Shown here: positions 47,023 through 59,219 of the stretch, piece after piece
Numbering within the stretch: the stretch's first letter is position 1
Layout: every line of letters begins with the position of its first letter
Assembly: GCA_031216445.1 (NCBI GenBank)
Contig: CM062218.1
Span: 15,050,501-15,114,500 of the forward strand
Length of the DNA stretch: 64,000 nt
Origin: Lateolabrax maculatus
Taxonomy: Eukaryota; Chordata; Actinopteri; Acropomatiformes; Lateolabracidae
Direction: 5' to 3'
Program-made: the position numbers and the translations under genes
The notes under the pieces: model-generated
Databases searched by the model: none
Told to the model about the DNA's origin: nothing
The model's input: the letters and a program-made list of their open reading frames with translations, nothing else

Positions 47023-50000
47023 CTGCATGGAGAAACAAGAGGCCAAACTTCGGAAATATAGAAAGCTTTCTTTTCTCTCCTTTTTTTTTTCTTTTTCCTG
47101 GTCCCCCCTATTCTATTCGCTCCTCTAAACAGAGATAACTTCTGCCTGACCCCAAAGTGACACCGTTTCCATTTTGTTTCTGATTAATCTTGCCCATTGA
47201 CAGTCTTTGTTAAACAACAAGGCGTGCCCTTTTTTTTCCAAAGAGGCGACATTTTCATATCTGTTAGACGCGGTGACCTGGGGTTCACCCCGGACTTGGA
47301 CTTCAGTTTTGCAGGGTCTGTTCAACTCTGGGGGAGCACTTAGCGCGGGTCAGCACCCAGGAAGGTCCCCAAAGGATTTTAAAAATGTGCAAAAGACCCC
47401 CCAACATATCTAGAAAATCACACGTCGAAGAGTGAGTTAGAATATGCATCTGTGGAAAAAAGGGGGTCTTGCAACTACAGAGATCTGCTGCAGATGAAAT
47501 GAACGTGGTAGATTTTCTTCACACTGCTGATCATCACTGACTCTTTCATTTTTTGGATATGTTGATGCAGACGACTATAAAACAGGTGAATTCTTCTTTT
47601 CCATAGCAACCAGAGGCAGGCCTTAGCTCTCTCTCTCTCTCTCTTTTTTTTTTTTTTTTGTTCATGTGAGCACACTGTTGCTGTAAGGCAGAGCTGCTTC
47701 TATCTTGTGTATCTTACAGGCTTTCTCGCACCTAACTCATTGTAAATGGCAGCTGATGCACTTTCCGCCACATAGCCACAGTATCCGTATGGCCAAGAGA
47801 CCACCTGAGAGGCAATATGTCAACATAATGTCAGCGGTAAGACGACTTCACATGATATCTAAATTTACAGTCTGCTGCCATTCTATTATATATAGGTCGT
47901 GTATAAATATGGGCCGGATCAGCTCGGCTATTATCCACTTACTCCAAGTTATCCTTGCGTGAATAACGGCTATCTGTTTTTACAGGTCACTCTACTTGTT
48001 GCTATGGGCTACTTTTTCCTTTAACGTTCAGCTGTGAATAATTTCCTTAAAATATATTATCATGAAGGCTCAACAATCCGATTCAGTGCTGCAAAAGAAG
48101 CATTTTAGATAACAGTCCCGGTAATACCTCCGTTATCTAGTCCAGGCCTGCAAGGTGCTGCTGTATGTATGAATGCAATAAAGCGTCTGGAAATCCCTTC
48201 TGAACAATGCAGCATGCACAAAATATAACAGGATAATAATCATCAAATTGACCATTGGACTAAAAGGAAGCACTGTTAACCCAGCTCACACTATCTATGT
48301 AATTTTCCACCTATTTTGCTCTTAATGTGAACAAAAACCGTTACAGCCTGGTGTTAGACATTTTATTTTAGGACAGCCAGATCACGGTGTTCCCTTTCAG
48401 AGCATATACTGTGAAGTGAAGGTCTATTTAACCAATATACATCATGCTGACAGTTTACTGTAAATTTAGATTATCAGAGAAGTGCTGTGACGATAGTGAC
48501 AGATTGCAGATGGCCCTCACAAGGTCTCTTGTCTATACCAAGACCTGACGGCGGAATAAAAAATCCTCTCTGCATTCAAGATGTGCCGAGGATTCGGGCT
48601 GGAAAACACCGTTCATACCTTTATGGAAATATTTTTGATACAGGTAAACATTCAAAATACAATCTTCAGTCATGTGTCCTTTCAACCACTCGATCCTTAT
48701 ACAGAAGAGAGGATATGCATGGGCAACGTAACGAGGTTTCACAATAATGGTCACTTGCTTTTATCTACAGCTGCAAAATTTCATTAGACCAATAACAGGG
48801 TGACCTTCGACGATGGTTAAAAGGGACGAGAAAAAGGCAGCGAGATGGTTTAGAGAGTGCATGGACAACTTCCTTATTCCCTATTCCTGTAAGTGAAGAG
48901 GCCGCTTCAACAGAAAGTGCAAGAATATTTTAGATACAACATGGTTGAAGTACACATAGGCTTCAAAAGGTTGAATATGTTGGAGGTAAGTCAAAGTGCA
49001 AGTTAATGCGAATTAAAAGAATTGAAAATATATGAAATGATACTGAAGTTATAAATTATAGCTTAATTTAAAAGAAAATTGTATGAAATCATAACATTTA
49101 GCGCTTTGACTTTGGGTGTACGAATCTGCATCCTTCATGGAGGAGCTTTTACTTTTAAATTCAACATACTAAGTTAGGAATGTACAAGTTTTCTCGTCTT
49201 GTCTGAATTTTATTCAACGCCTTTTAGACATTTCAACACTTGTGTGGTTTACATAGTGCAAAAAAATCTGTAATGTGGCGCACTGTGTGTCTACAAATGT
49301 GCTCCATTTCGACAAATAAAAGTGTTTTGATTTAGCAAATTTCTAAAATGAAGTGTTTCTTTTCTATTCATTTCATGTAACAATTACAATAAAGAAGATG
49401 ACAAAATCGAAAGTGCCAATGGTCTGATTTCAATGGTGCTTTATTTTATAAAAGGCATCCCTGATGATACGGTTTATTTATTTTAACAGAACGTTGTTGT
49501 GATCTTGTGTGTTGTGTCATGCGATTTAGGCGAGACGCAGTTTTAGGCTTTTTGAGCAGAATATAATAAAATTACTCTTTTTTTTGGTGTCGATTTGGGT
49601 TTCTTATCAGCCATATTTTTTTCGCACTAATTTCTTGTATTTTTCATTGGGCCTTCACGCCTAAAGGTTCAGTATTTTTGTCCGCTTCAAGAAATAGCTA
49701 CATTCATGTCCTGGTCGTTTAAATAGGCCCAGTGGAAAATAAAATACATGCATAGACTATATTGCCACAAAAATACTGATTTTTAAAACTTTCTCTCTAT
49801 AAGTCACAAAAACATCTGCCCCGTTTCTGCTTTCTTAAAAGGCTTCTATTCAGCTGATCAGGAAGAGAGGGGCTAAATGTTTTTTAAGGGGTCCGGGGGC
49901 TCAATTTGGGGGCTGTGGGCCTTCCCATTACCCTGTGACCGGGTCGAGAGTATCAATCCTCGAAATGCTAATTTTGCCCTCGTCCCTAAACATATCAAAT

Positions 50001-50958
50001 GCAATTTATTCAAAGGAAATTCACCAATCAACCGCCCTAATAAAACGCCAGCCACTCAATCTTGTTGCCGGGGGACGGGTGGGGGGTCCCCTCCCTCGGT
50101 CCCAAACGCGAGGTCACCGCGCTTTCAGGGTTCACCTGGAGTGCACCGTGCAACATATGTAATTCAAAGCTATTCTGTCTTTTGTGTGGAGAGTCAAGAT
50201 CGCTATTATAAGGCTGGCATCAAGCTCCGGAGTGAACAGATGACGGAGACTGGTTCAGCGCGTAAACTTTTGACCCCAATTTTTCCTCCTCTTCTGCAGC
50301 TATCTCGGGCTCATCTGTCCCAGCCCGGTGAGATATCTGGCCCTCTTGAAACGAACAAAAAAAAAAAAAAAAAAAAGAAAAGAAAAAATTGATTGTAACA
50401 GTGTGTATCTCTCCTGCTATCGCGATCATCATTTCCCCAAATTTCATAATTAGAGAAGATGCCAGCACAAGAACTAAAATGCAATTGTGGCTTTATGATG
50501 TTTCCAGCGAGGGAGTGAAAAGATAAATCCAATAGGCTCCCACTCAAGACTAATAGGGCCGTAAAATATGCAAATCATTCATTAGCGTTATAGAGCAACC
50601 AAAGCAGCCAAAAAGTCTTTGTTGGAGGCAACACTTAAAGTTAGACTCCCCCCCCCCCCTCTCTCTCCACGTCGTCTTTTCCTCCGGTGCAGAACGCTAC
50701 CACAGGGTCCGTGTCCCTCGGTAAATTCATTTATACGCATTATGCTTATAGGCAATGCCAAGCAAACGTGTCATTAACGTGAAGGCGTGTGTGTGTGTGT
50801 GTGTGAGTGTGTGAGTGTGTGTGTGTGTGTGTGTGCGCGCAGTACTGGATGTGTGAGTGGTTTCCCTCTCTCCATACAGCAGGGTGACAGTGAACTTGGC
50901 CTAAAGCGAGCTCTGCTGGTGGCTCTGAGAGGATGCAGATTTATCTTGGTGCTGTGGC

Positions 50959-50975
50959 TGACCTCCAGATGAACC
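50959..50975 (-). promoter_or_regulatory. Candidate retinoic-acid response element (DR5) 5' of hoxa4a
   Basis: On the minus strand GGTTCA-tctgg-AGGTCA, both halves fit RGKTCA with exact 5-base spacing. It is 5.6 kb upstream of the hoxa4a ATG and 3.2 kb beyond the hoxa5a stop. A conserved 5' RARE is established for mouse Hoxa4, and RAREs lie between Hoxb4 and Hoxb5 in HoxB. RAR/RXR binding is inferred. Confidence 0.65.
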
Positions 50976-51979
50976 TACACAGCGCTTCTCTCTGTCTCTC
51001 CCTCTCTCTCTCTCTCTCTCTCCCTCCCCTGCCTGGCAGTATGCCGCACATGGGGCCCTGTCGACATTTCTCCTTTTGAAATATTGGCAAGGGTTTTAAT
51101 TTCCAAATAGCCGCACCCTCAGTTTGTCCTGCTGTATTTTCAGAGTGTCTGAAATCAAAACTGGAAAGAGTATAAGTGCGTATTTTCCTAACCTGGTGAC
51201 TTCTTTACACCGCTGTGAATAAGATTTGTTAAGCAATCAATTGAAGAAAATAAGCAATATGGTTTGGATTATTCTGCTGAATTTGACCATTTCGACAACA
51301 AAACTTAATGATATCTGTTAAATATAATCAATTTGGAGGGAATACCACTTTGTCAATGAAATATTTCCAAAAGTGACCACTCATGCACTGGCGGAAATGG
51401 ATTTAATAAGTTATTTAAAGTTCTACGGTTAAATAGATTTACTTGCGCAAATGTTCAGAAATAACCTGTAGTGGCTCTAGACATTATGATGTAGGCCCTT
51501 GCATCCGAAATAAAACCTTAATATTTAAGTTATGGTGCCTGGCAGACAATGTAACCTTTGCAAATCCGCCGAGGCAAGAACTTTAAGAAAGCTGATGGGT
51601 TTTTTGCAAAGGTTGCTTGCTGATTATTATTCTTTAAGATGCTTTCAAATGAGACACGGGCGCATCGAGTCACACAACTGGGGGGAAAAAAATGAATTTC
51701 GCAAAGTGACAAAAAGGAAAAGAAAATGACCAACGCGTCCAAAAAGAAAAGGAGTCAGAAGATTTAAATTCTCCGCATTTTCAGTCCATGTTTTCTGGAT
51801 TCAGGGTCCGCCGGTCAACACAAAGCGAGAGTGACTTTTAAGAGGTCATCTGAACTTTTCAACCCCGAACACAAAACGACGTGGCAGACACAAAACGGAA
51901 TTCCTTTTCCAATGTCTCCCTGCTGTTGTTTGTTCCCATGTTGTGTTTACTTGACACTGTTTACCGCCTGTCCTCAAGC

Positions 51980-52010
<31 letters not shown>

Positions 52011-52530
52011 TGAGCGGCGCCCGGCGAAACAACTGCAACTTTCCCAAGGATGGACCGACAACTTCCAAAAGTCATCAGCACATACAGAATCCAATCAAAG
52101 GGAGCTTGCTGTAAATCTGTAGGCCTGCATTAGCGCTTAACTTTATCAAGGAAATCTACACACTCCACACACCCCTAGGAAACTTTCTGGCTCACGGTCT
52201 GTGATCCCTCCAATGTAATAAAACGACAACAGCTAGAAGCTTGTGGGGGTGGAAATGGACACAGAGATAATTATCCAACATGTAAAAATGGATTATGAGT
52301 TACACCACAGATGGAGGGAAACAAGTTACACGGGGAAGGAAGCAATTAAATAGCCATGAGCCGGACCCAACCCTGCGCAACATCTGCCGAGACCAGTATT
52401 CAGCACTGCACAACTGACAAATTAGTGTAATGGTCTAATAGGGACGGATAGAGGGAGCGAATACAATAATAAGGCTGTTTAACACAAGCTGGCTGTTCTC
52501 GGGCTACCGGGTAGTCTGCAGAAAACTTAC

Positions 52531-52626
52531 CCAGAGACGCGGTCCTCGTCCTGGAGAGCGTCCGGTCCATACTGAGGCAGACTGAGCAACAGAGACGGTC
52601 TGTACCGGTCAAGTAACACTTACAGC
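52531..52626 (-). other. Candidate leader exon between hoxa4a and hoxa5a (96 bp)
   Basis: Bounded by acceptor CTCTCTTTGCAG (exon starts 52626) and donor CTGG|GTAAGT (52531/52530), both strong. One frame is open but cysteine/arginine-rich and unlike any protein I know. CACGTGACC at 52731-52739 lies 105 bp upstream, so a start close by is also possible. Likely a 5' untranslated exon of a long hoxa4a or hoxa3a transcript. Confidence 0.45.
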
Positions 52627-54083
52627 CTGCAAAGAGAGAGTCAGACGAAGCTTCGCCGTCAGTGCGATTATATGTTATGTGCAATATACTGTCAACTCCC
52701 CAAAACCATAAAACTTACTTTAATGGCCACCACGTGACCGTTTATGGCCAGTGAGCCTATCTGGCCGCGCTCCGGATGATTTTTACGATCTAATTCATAG
52801 ACAAAACCCCCCATTCATTTAGCACCCAAATGTCAGAGAGCCAGAATCGGCCCTAATAAAGTTTACAGCTTGAAAAGTCGAGCTGATTCTCCGGGAATAG
52901 CCCAGGAGTCTGTGCGCAAAGGGGACGCCCGGCCTGGAGCCGGTTAGTGGCCAAGGACCCCCCAACGACCCCAGCTCCACAGCAAGGTGAGTAAAACATG
53001 AGGCTTTCATTCAAGGGGGACCTGTTGAATTCAAGGAGCTTTAACTCGGGGAAACTTTGACCACTTCTAATATCTCAAAAGAGACTTTAAGATTTTGGAC
53101 CAAACAGCAAACGCTGACACTTCTTTGAGGCAAAGGCGGAGATGAAATTGGAAGATTTAACAAAAACGTACACTCATTGTAATGTTGCCGTTCCAGTAGA
53201 AAGTTTATTATAATGGCCATCATCATCATCATTATTATTATAGTATATTCTTGACTTCCAGTCTTTGAAAAAACATTTACAAAAAGCTAATCACGATGGA
53301 GTTATACACAAAGGCAATGGAATTTACTGTGGGACCCTCCACATAAAAACAAAGACAAAACACGTTTTTACTAAGATGGTGTGTTCAGGTGAACATTGCA
53401 AACAGCAGCTCCTGCAAAAAAATAAAAAATAAAATAAAAATAAAACATAACAAAGAAACAAAGAAACAAAGATACAAGGCACAGCTACTGTACATACGAG
53501 ACTGAGTCGGCACCTCTGTCCATACATGTGTTCACAACGCACACAATAACCACACAAGGCTTTACGTACTGTGTTGGCTCTACTTTTGGAAGCAAGTTAT
53601 CTGACAAGTCGGTACAATACATCAAACAAATAAATACATACATATACAGTACATACATAGAAAACCAAGGCTAAACACAAAGGCAGCTCAACCTCAACCC
53701 ACTATTTATTAGGCTGGTATTGTTCTGAGTGCATCACACAACTTTTACTGGATTTATTTGCGGTAGGTAGGTAGCATTTCAAGCTCTGACGTTTTCATTT
53801 TTTTTCGTCAACAAGAAATAATTTAAACAAACATTTATTTCTTCATTCTTTTTCTACTAAATCTAGACAGAACTGTACATAATGCTTTTTTTTCTTTTTT
53901 TTTTTTTTTGCTAACATAAGCAATACCACGGTGGAAATAAAAAGGAAATAATTTTAAGGAATATAACGGGACGGTTGTTGGACATACAGTGGGCTTAGGT
54001 GGGGTGTCCCCTGTCCCGCACGCAGCCCAAGTCTCTGCGCTTTTTGAAATAGGAGGAGGAGAAGTTGATATGACAATCTTTGT

Positions 54084-54089
54084 TTTATT
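54084..54089 (-). terminator. hoxa5a: Candidate poly(A) signal of hoxa5a
   Basis: AATAAA on the minus strand 38 bp past the hoxa5a stop; further copies near 53.70 and 53.75 kb allow a longer 3' UTR. Confidence 0.35.
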
Positions 54090-54126
54090 TTTATAGTGCT
54101 CGCTATCAGGGGCAGAGGAGTGAATA

Positions 54127-55680
54127 TCAAGGCCTGTAGCCTCCCCCGCCTGCAGCCGCCATGTTCATGCTCTTCAGCTTGTTGTCTTTCTTCCACTTCA
54201 TCCTGCGGTTCTGAAACCAGATTTTGATCTGTCTCTCTGAGAGGCAGAGGGCATGGGCTATCTCGATCCTCCGCCTGCGGGTCAGGTACCGGTTGAAGTG
54301 GAACTCCTTCTCCAGCTCCAGGGTCTGGTACCGGGTGTATGCAGTCCTGGCTCTCTTCCCCTCTGGTCCTGCCAAATCTTATGCAGAAGAGAGGGTGGAA
54401 ACACATAAGATACAGGAGATATTTAAAAAAAAAAAAAAAAATTGTGCAAAAACTTTTTTTTGACTACATTTCTAGCAATTTTTTTTCCCCATTGCCTGTG
54501 TGGTTTCTGCAGGTGGGAATTGCGTAAAAAGTTGGCAAAAGGATGCTCAAAACCCTCCCTAAATCATTAAAAACAAGTAACAAAGTAAGATACACACCTT
54601 TTCGATTGCACCTTGCGGAAAGTTATTAACACAGTAAAAGGATGTAAAACATGAACTCTCTTCCTATAAAATATACGGTATAATACACAAAAAAACGCAT
54701 ATATCCTCTATATATCTAATACATTTTTAACTAACCTTAACCTCATTTCTTATGTTATTAAATTTGCCCGTACCTGGTTAATGTTGACAGTGCTGAAAGG
54801 CAATAATACACCAAACAGGTGAGAGGCGCATATGGCGCCACATGCCCCTTTGGAAAGTAAATAGACTTTGTGCTTTTTAAATGATATATACAGTCATATA
54901 CAGGGGAAATTTGCCCAATTCTTTGGCCTGTTTTGCTTACAGCCTTAAAAGAAAGTCCCTGAATAAGGCATTAACATGATCACACCTTTACCAAACAACA
55001 GCAGAGCGCCAGGTCTCCAAAAATCAACACGAGATCATTGTTTAAAAAGAAGAAGAAGAAGAAGAAGAAGAAGAAGGAAGTTTACCGTGATTTATATGCA
55101 GCTTTCTCATCCACGGATATATCTGAGGCTGTGCTGAGTCGCTGACACTCTGAGGAGTCGTCGACGCGCTTCCCGCGGGCTTCTCCTCCTCCAGGGGCGA
55201 CGCTTTGGACACGCAGTCCCGGCCGAGCAGCAGCGCGCCTCCGCCGGAGCCCGAGCACGGCGCCGGGCACGGGGTCGCCAGAGAGTTTTTCGCGGCCCGG
55301 TGCTGGGACTGGCTCTCGGCGACCGGCGACGAGCTGGCCACCGCCGAGCACGGCAGCGGGTCAGGCGGGGGCGACAGCGACGACGTCCCGGTGCTGCCGG
55401 CCGACTGGCTGTACCTGACCGGCTCCGCCGAGGGGGTCGCCGCCGCTGAGTGACTCGGGGAGTAGCCCTGCGTCTGATCGCTGCCCACAAAGTGTCCGGT
55501 GCCGGCCCGCCCGACTGTTAGGTCCATCCCGTTGTAGCCATAGCCGTACCTGCTGGAATGCATGGCTGTCGAGTCCCTGTATTGCTCGTTTGCCGTATTA
55601 TGGTCCCCATAATTATGTAACTGGAAGTCCGCGCCATTGGGATAGCGACCGCAGAATGAGTTCACAAAATAGGAGCTCAT
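54127..55680 (-). CDS. hoxa5a: Homeobox protein Hox-A5a (two exons)
   Basis: Group 5 Hox transcription factor. Exon 1 is 55086-55680 (donor CACG|GTAAAC), exon 2 is 54127-54368 (acceptor TGGCAG|GACCAG), phase 1, intron 717 bp, 278 residues against about 270 in mammals. The ATG at 55680 gives MSSYFVNSFCGRYPNGADFQ, the group 5 start, followed by YGDHNT and RYGYGYNGMDL. Hexapeptide QIYPWMRKLHI is at 186-196 and the homeodomain about 202-261 (GKRARTAYTRYQ to KIWFQNRRMKWKKDNK), then KSMNMAAAGGGGYRP as the short Hox5 tail. The middle is rich in Ser, Pro and Ala with high GC codon use. A (CTT)n pyrimidine repeat on the coding strand begins about 8 bp after the 5' splice site. A minus-strand AATAAA at 54084-54089 is 38 bp past the stop. 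The nearest upstream CACGTG is at 55925. Distal transcripts may start in the former hoxa6 position. Confidence 0.97.
55049..55078. repeat. (AAG)9 repeat beside the hoxa5a 5' splice site
   Basis: CTT repeat on the gene strand starting about 8 bp after the donor. If the intron is retained, the frame continues into a serine run and then stops. Confidence 0.9.
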
Positions 55681-58600
55681 TTGTTGACAATTCCACCGTT
55701 TGCTCGTTGTAGGTATTGCTGTTTTTTTTTTCTCCCCCCCTTTCTTTTATTATTTGTTTTTGGAGGTAAAATAGCATAAACCTGTGTGCTTGATTTGTGG
55801 CTCTTACGGTTTAGCGCGTCCTATAGCACCCCTTGCACAATTTATGATGAATTATGGAAATGAGTGGGACATGGACTTGATTCTCTCTTACGTAGGCACC
55901 CAAATATGGGGTACGGCGGAGAATCACGTGCTTTTGTTGACCAGTCGTAAATCCTGCCTGGTGACCTCCAGAGGTAAACTCGTGCACGGAGGAAATACTG
56001 GGTGGGATGTGGCGGGCGCGCGCCTCCACGTGCTCGTGGCCGGGGCGAACTCTGAGCCGGGGCCCGGGCGTCTTGGATTGTCGTGGTGCGCCATCCTCTG
56101 GCTCAATGGTTGCACTGCCCGTCTGCGGCGCTTTGTGCGGCGTGGGCTCCGCACGGGGTCATTCAGAGGTTAACGACCATTGCGGCAAAAAAAAAAAACA
56201 AACCAAAAGAAAAAAACAAAAAAAAAAACAACAGGGCTCCTAAACAATACAACAAGTGACATGCTGGGAGTGCAATCTCCGAGAGGATAGTGCGGGGAAA
56301 TAATTCGATCAGAATCTGTTATGCATGTTATGACGGGCGATGAGTGCAAATAGTGCGCGCAGTTAATAGAATAAAAGCCTATTCAAAACGTGGCTGCGCT
56401 TTTTTTTTTTTCTTCCCCCCCACACTTTTTCTTCTAATCATAAAACAAGTGAACAACCACTCATGTGGGAAAAGACTAATGAATAAATGTTTTGGGAGAG
56501 GATAAAAGCCAAATATCACATTGTCGAATAATACGACAGAGACTGCCATTCAAGGCCCGTCCTTCATGCCACACTGACGAATTAATAACTTTAAGCATAG
56601 GCTACACTGAGACACGTAAACCCACATTATTGCTTATTTTAGGCTGGTTAAAATTTAACGATTCCAAACAATAACAACCCTCGGATGATATTATAAGCCT
56701 TTTGCATGTAACCCGACTTTATTACGCCCTCGTTTAAAGGCGAATCGTCGTTCATTTTGACTTTTAAACACTCAATAGCTTATCAAATGGCAGTTTTAGT
56801 ATTTTGTATGTCTGTGAGACGTCAACATAAGATCGAGAATAACATAAAATCTTTGTTACACTGCAATCTAAAGAAACAAATTTGCAATTCGAAATTATTG
56901 AAAAAGCAAAATTCGAAAAGATCAAATGAAGCCAATACATTTTCTTTTTTTGTGTGTCTCAAATAACCACAGTATTCAGATAATAAGTCATATTTTTAGA
57001 TTCTGCATTCTTCCATAGGATATTCGTCTTTAATATTACACTACATAGAGGTAGCGTCCTATGATTTTCTGTTCCTTCTCTTCCACTTATAAAAATTAAC
57101 AAATATAGGCTTTATATAAAACAGTTGTCTAATCGATAAATTACAATGCGACACAGACAGAAAGTAAAGATGATTGATTATCTCTTTTAAAGTGGGTTAG
57201 TTTAACCTTTTTAGCTTTAGGGAAATTGTTGCCCACGTTAACAAAAAAACAACAACAACAACAACAACAAAAAAACCTGACCAGCTCTCTGCAATTTTCA
57301 TTGTAACCTGATCAATGCATTTACTGAAAAGTGTAAATAACTATTGTCCACGTTAATTCTGAGCAGGAGTACAAAAACAGGAGCTCTGCACAAAGCCTGG
57401 CACAAACACGAAGCCTTAAACAGAGGCAGGGCGCCTCGTCCGGCGCTCTCTCCGTTTGGTTTTTCCTCCTCGTGGAATTTTTATGGCACCTTCGTCTCTC
57501 GGAGGCAACGACTTGTCCTCTGCTTCCCCCCCCCCCCACATGCTATTCCCCCAGAGCAGCCCCCTTTTACCCAGCACAAGCCCAATCATGCGTTACTGAC
57601 AAAAGCAGTGAGACAGATTTGAAAGATTATTTATTCTGTCCCAGGTATGTGTGCCCTTTTCGGTAAGAGAGCCCCGCAAGGCACGGTGGCGGGGAAGGGT
57701 GAATACCGGGCTCCCGCATGCAGTTGGCCCACAGTCAGAGAGCACCTACGGAGTGTGTGTTGGCCAAACAGTCATGCTCCAACAGCTGATTTATGGCTGG
57801 CCAATGGCAACGAAGTTCCCACGAAAATTATTTCTCCCGAGTCGAGCCAGGGACACACCCAGGAACTTAATAAGGAGCAAAAGAAAGGAGATGAAAGAAG
57901 TGAGCGCGCACTGGTGTCAGACGTGTCGGGCTGGGAGCGAGGGGGCCCACTGCTGCAGGGAAACAGGAGGGCAGCTCACTCTGCAGGCGCCCTCACACAC
58001 CAGCACGCGCAAGTCGAAGAGTATGCAAATAAAATACCATATTTTTTTATTCATTTTCTGCCTAATTATCATTACGCACGGCTGTAGCACGGTGGACACA
58101 TTTGGGACAGTTATGGCATTTTGTGGAACACGATGAACAGAGCATTTCTCAACCTCACAGCAACAGACACACTCTGTTTCCAACAGCAATGGCTGGATAT
58201 TGGGGGCAAAAGCAGTCAAAACATATAGAGAGAGCCACAGTATATTTACACGACATATTAATGTGAAACTAGTACTTTTTTTTGCACAGAGAAAATCCCG
58301 AAAATAACAAATGCTATACGCAGATGTAGAATTTCCTTAATGGAAATGTAACATTATAGTTGATGTCTTTAACTATGAATTCACGTTTTGATATCTTGCA
58401 AGAGAAATCTTGCTTTTGCATTTAAGATTCTCAGAACATGGTCGCTTAAGCAACTTACCATGTATTGCACGTAACAAATCACTGTAGTGTTACAATACAG
58501 TATATCAGGCTCGCTACGTGCATGTTAAGGAACACCGTGATCAACGTCTATGTGCAAACATGAGCGCAAATAACGTTGTCGAAGAGAAATATTTGATACT

Positions 58601-59219
58601 CTTGAAGTCTATAGACAGAGACATTCCTGTGTGTCAATTAAAGGTGATTCCAACAATAAATAATGATGATAATTCAATGCACAGTGAGTGAGAGTCTGCA
58701 TGCACACGAGTGAAGCGCACAACGTCAAAGTATCACACAAAGGTGAAAATAGAGGTCGACTTGTCTGATGTCCATTTGCAGCATAACAGGCAGAGCTGCA
58801 CCCACGATACTCCCAGTGTCTCCACAGGAGGGCGTCAAAGAGCACATCTTTTGGCCACCATCCAGCCAATGAATTTTGCAACCGAGAGCCCTTCCCCATT
58901 CAAATCCAAAACGTCAAACAAATAAGGTCTTGACAGCATGCAAAAGCAAACAAGGAAGATCAAGATGAAAGCAACACCAGGGTTGTAGATTTCCTCATTC
59001 AGATTTGTCAACCGCATAGCATCTGCCATTCAAATCATAATAAAATAAACTAACAGGACACCATTTCTTTCCAGGATTCAAACCTCTGGCTGTTTAAACA
59101 GCAAATGAGGCGCAATGCATAAACAAAGCCCTGGTTGTTATTTGCTTAAGTTGTTTTTTTTTTGTTTTTTTTCCACGGCAAATCGGAACCAGAGCAAATA
59201 CAAGCTTCAGTGGTCTTAC
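55681..59219. other. hoxa5a upstream region, 3' part of the former hoxa6 interval
   Basis: No homeobox between hoxa5a and hoxa7a on either strand, so hoxa6 is absent. Contents: CACGTG at 55925 and 56027, GC-rich block 55.98-56.17 kb, AT-rich 56.2-57.3 kb, and a GC-richer segment 57.65-58.03 kb with GATTTATGGC (Cdx/posterior Hox type), CCAATGGCAACG and an ATGCAAATAAAA octamer at 58023; this last segment looks enhancer-like. Confidence 0.5.

Larger units (their letters stand above)
45511..54126. other. hoxa4a-hoxa5a intergenic region
   Basis: Mostly AT-rich, no Hox gene. 49.87-50.10 kb is a GC-richer, structured stretch with CCAATCAACC and TTTATT motifs. An ATGCAAAT octamer is at 50568-50575. 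Simple repeats: TG at about 50788-50835, CT at about 51001-51024, CA at about 51980-52009. Elements with stronger support are given as separate entries. 53.2-54.1 kb is probably the hoxa5a 3' UTR. Confidence 0.5.

Noticed and set aside
49877..50392. 171-codon plus-strand frame
   Set aside because: No recognisable domain, ends in poly-lysine from an A-run; the region is better read as regulatory.
57651..58136. 161-codon plus-strand frame and an overlapping 146-codon frame
   Set aside because: Two overlapping frames in the same GC-rich segment, neither with known similarity; looks like non-coding element.
58815..58835. CTCF-like CACAGGAGGGCG
   Set aside because: Needs an indel to fit the CTCF core; not a convincing insulator motif.
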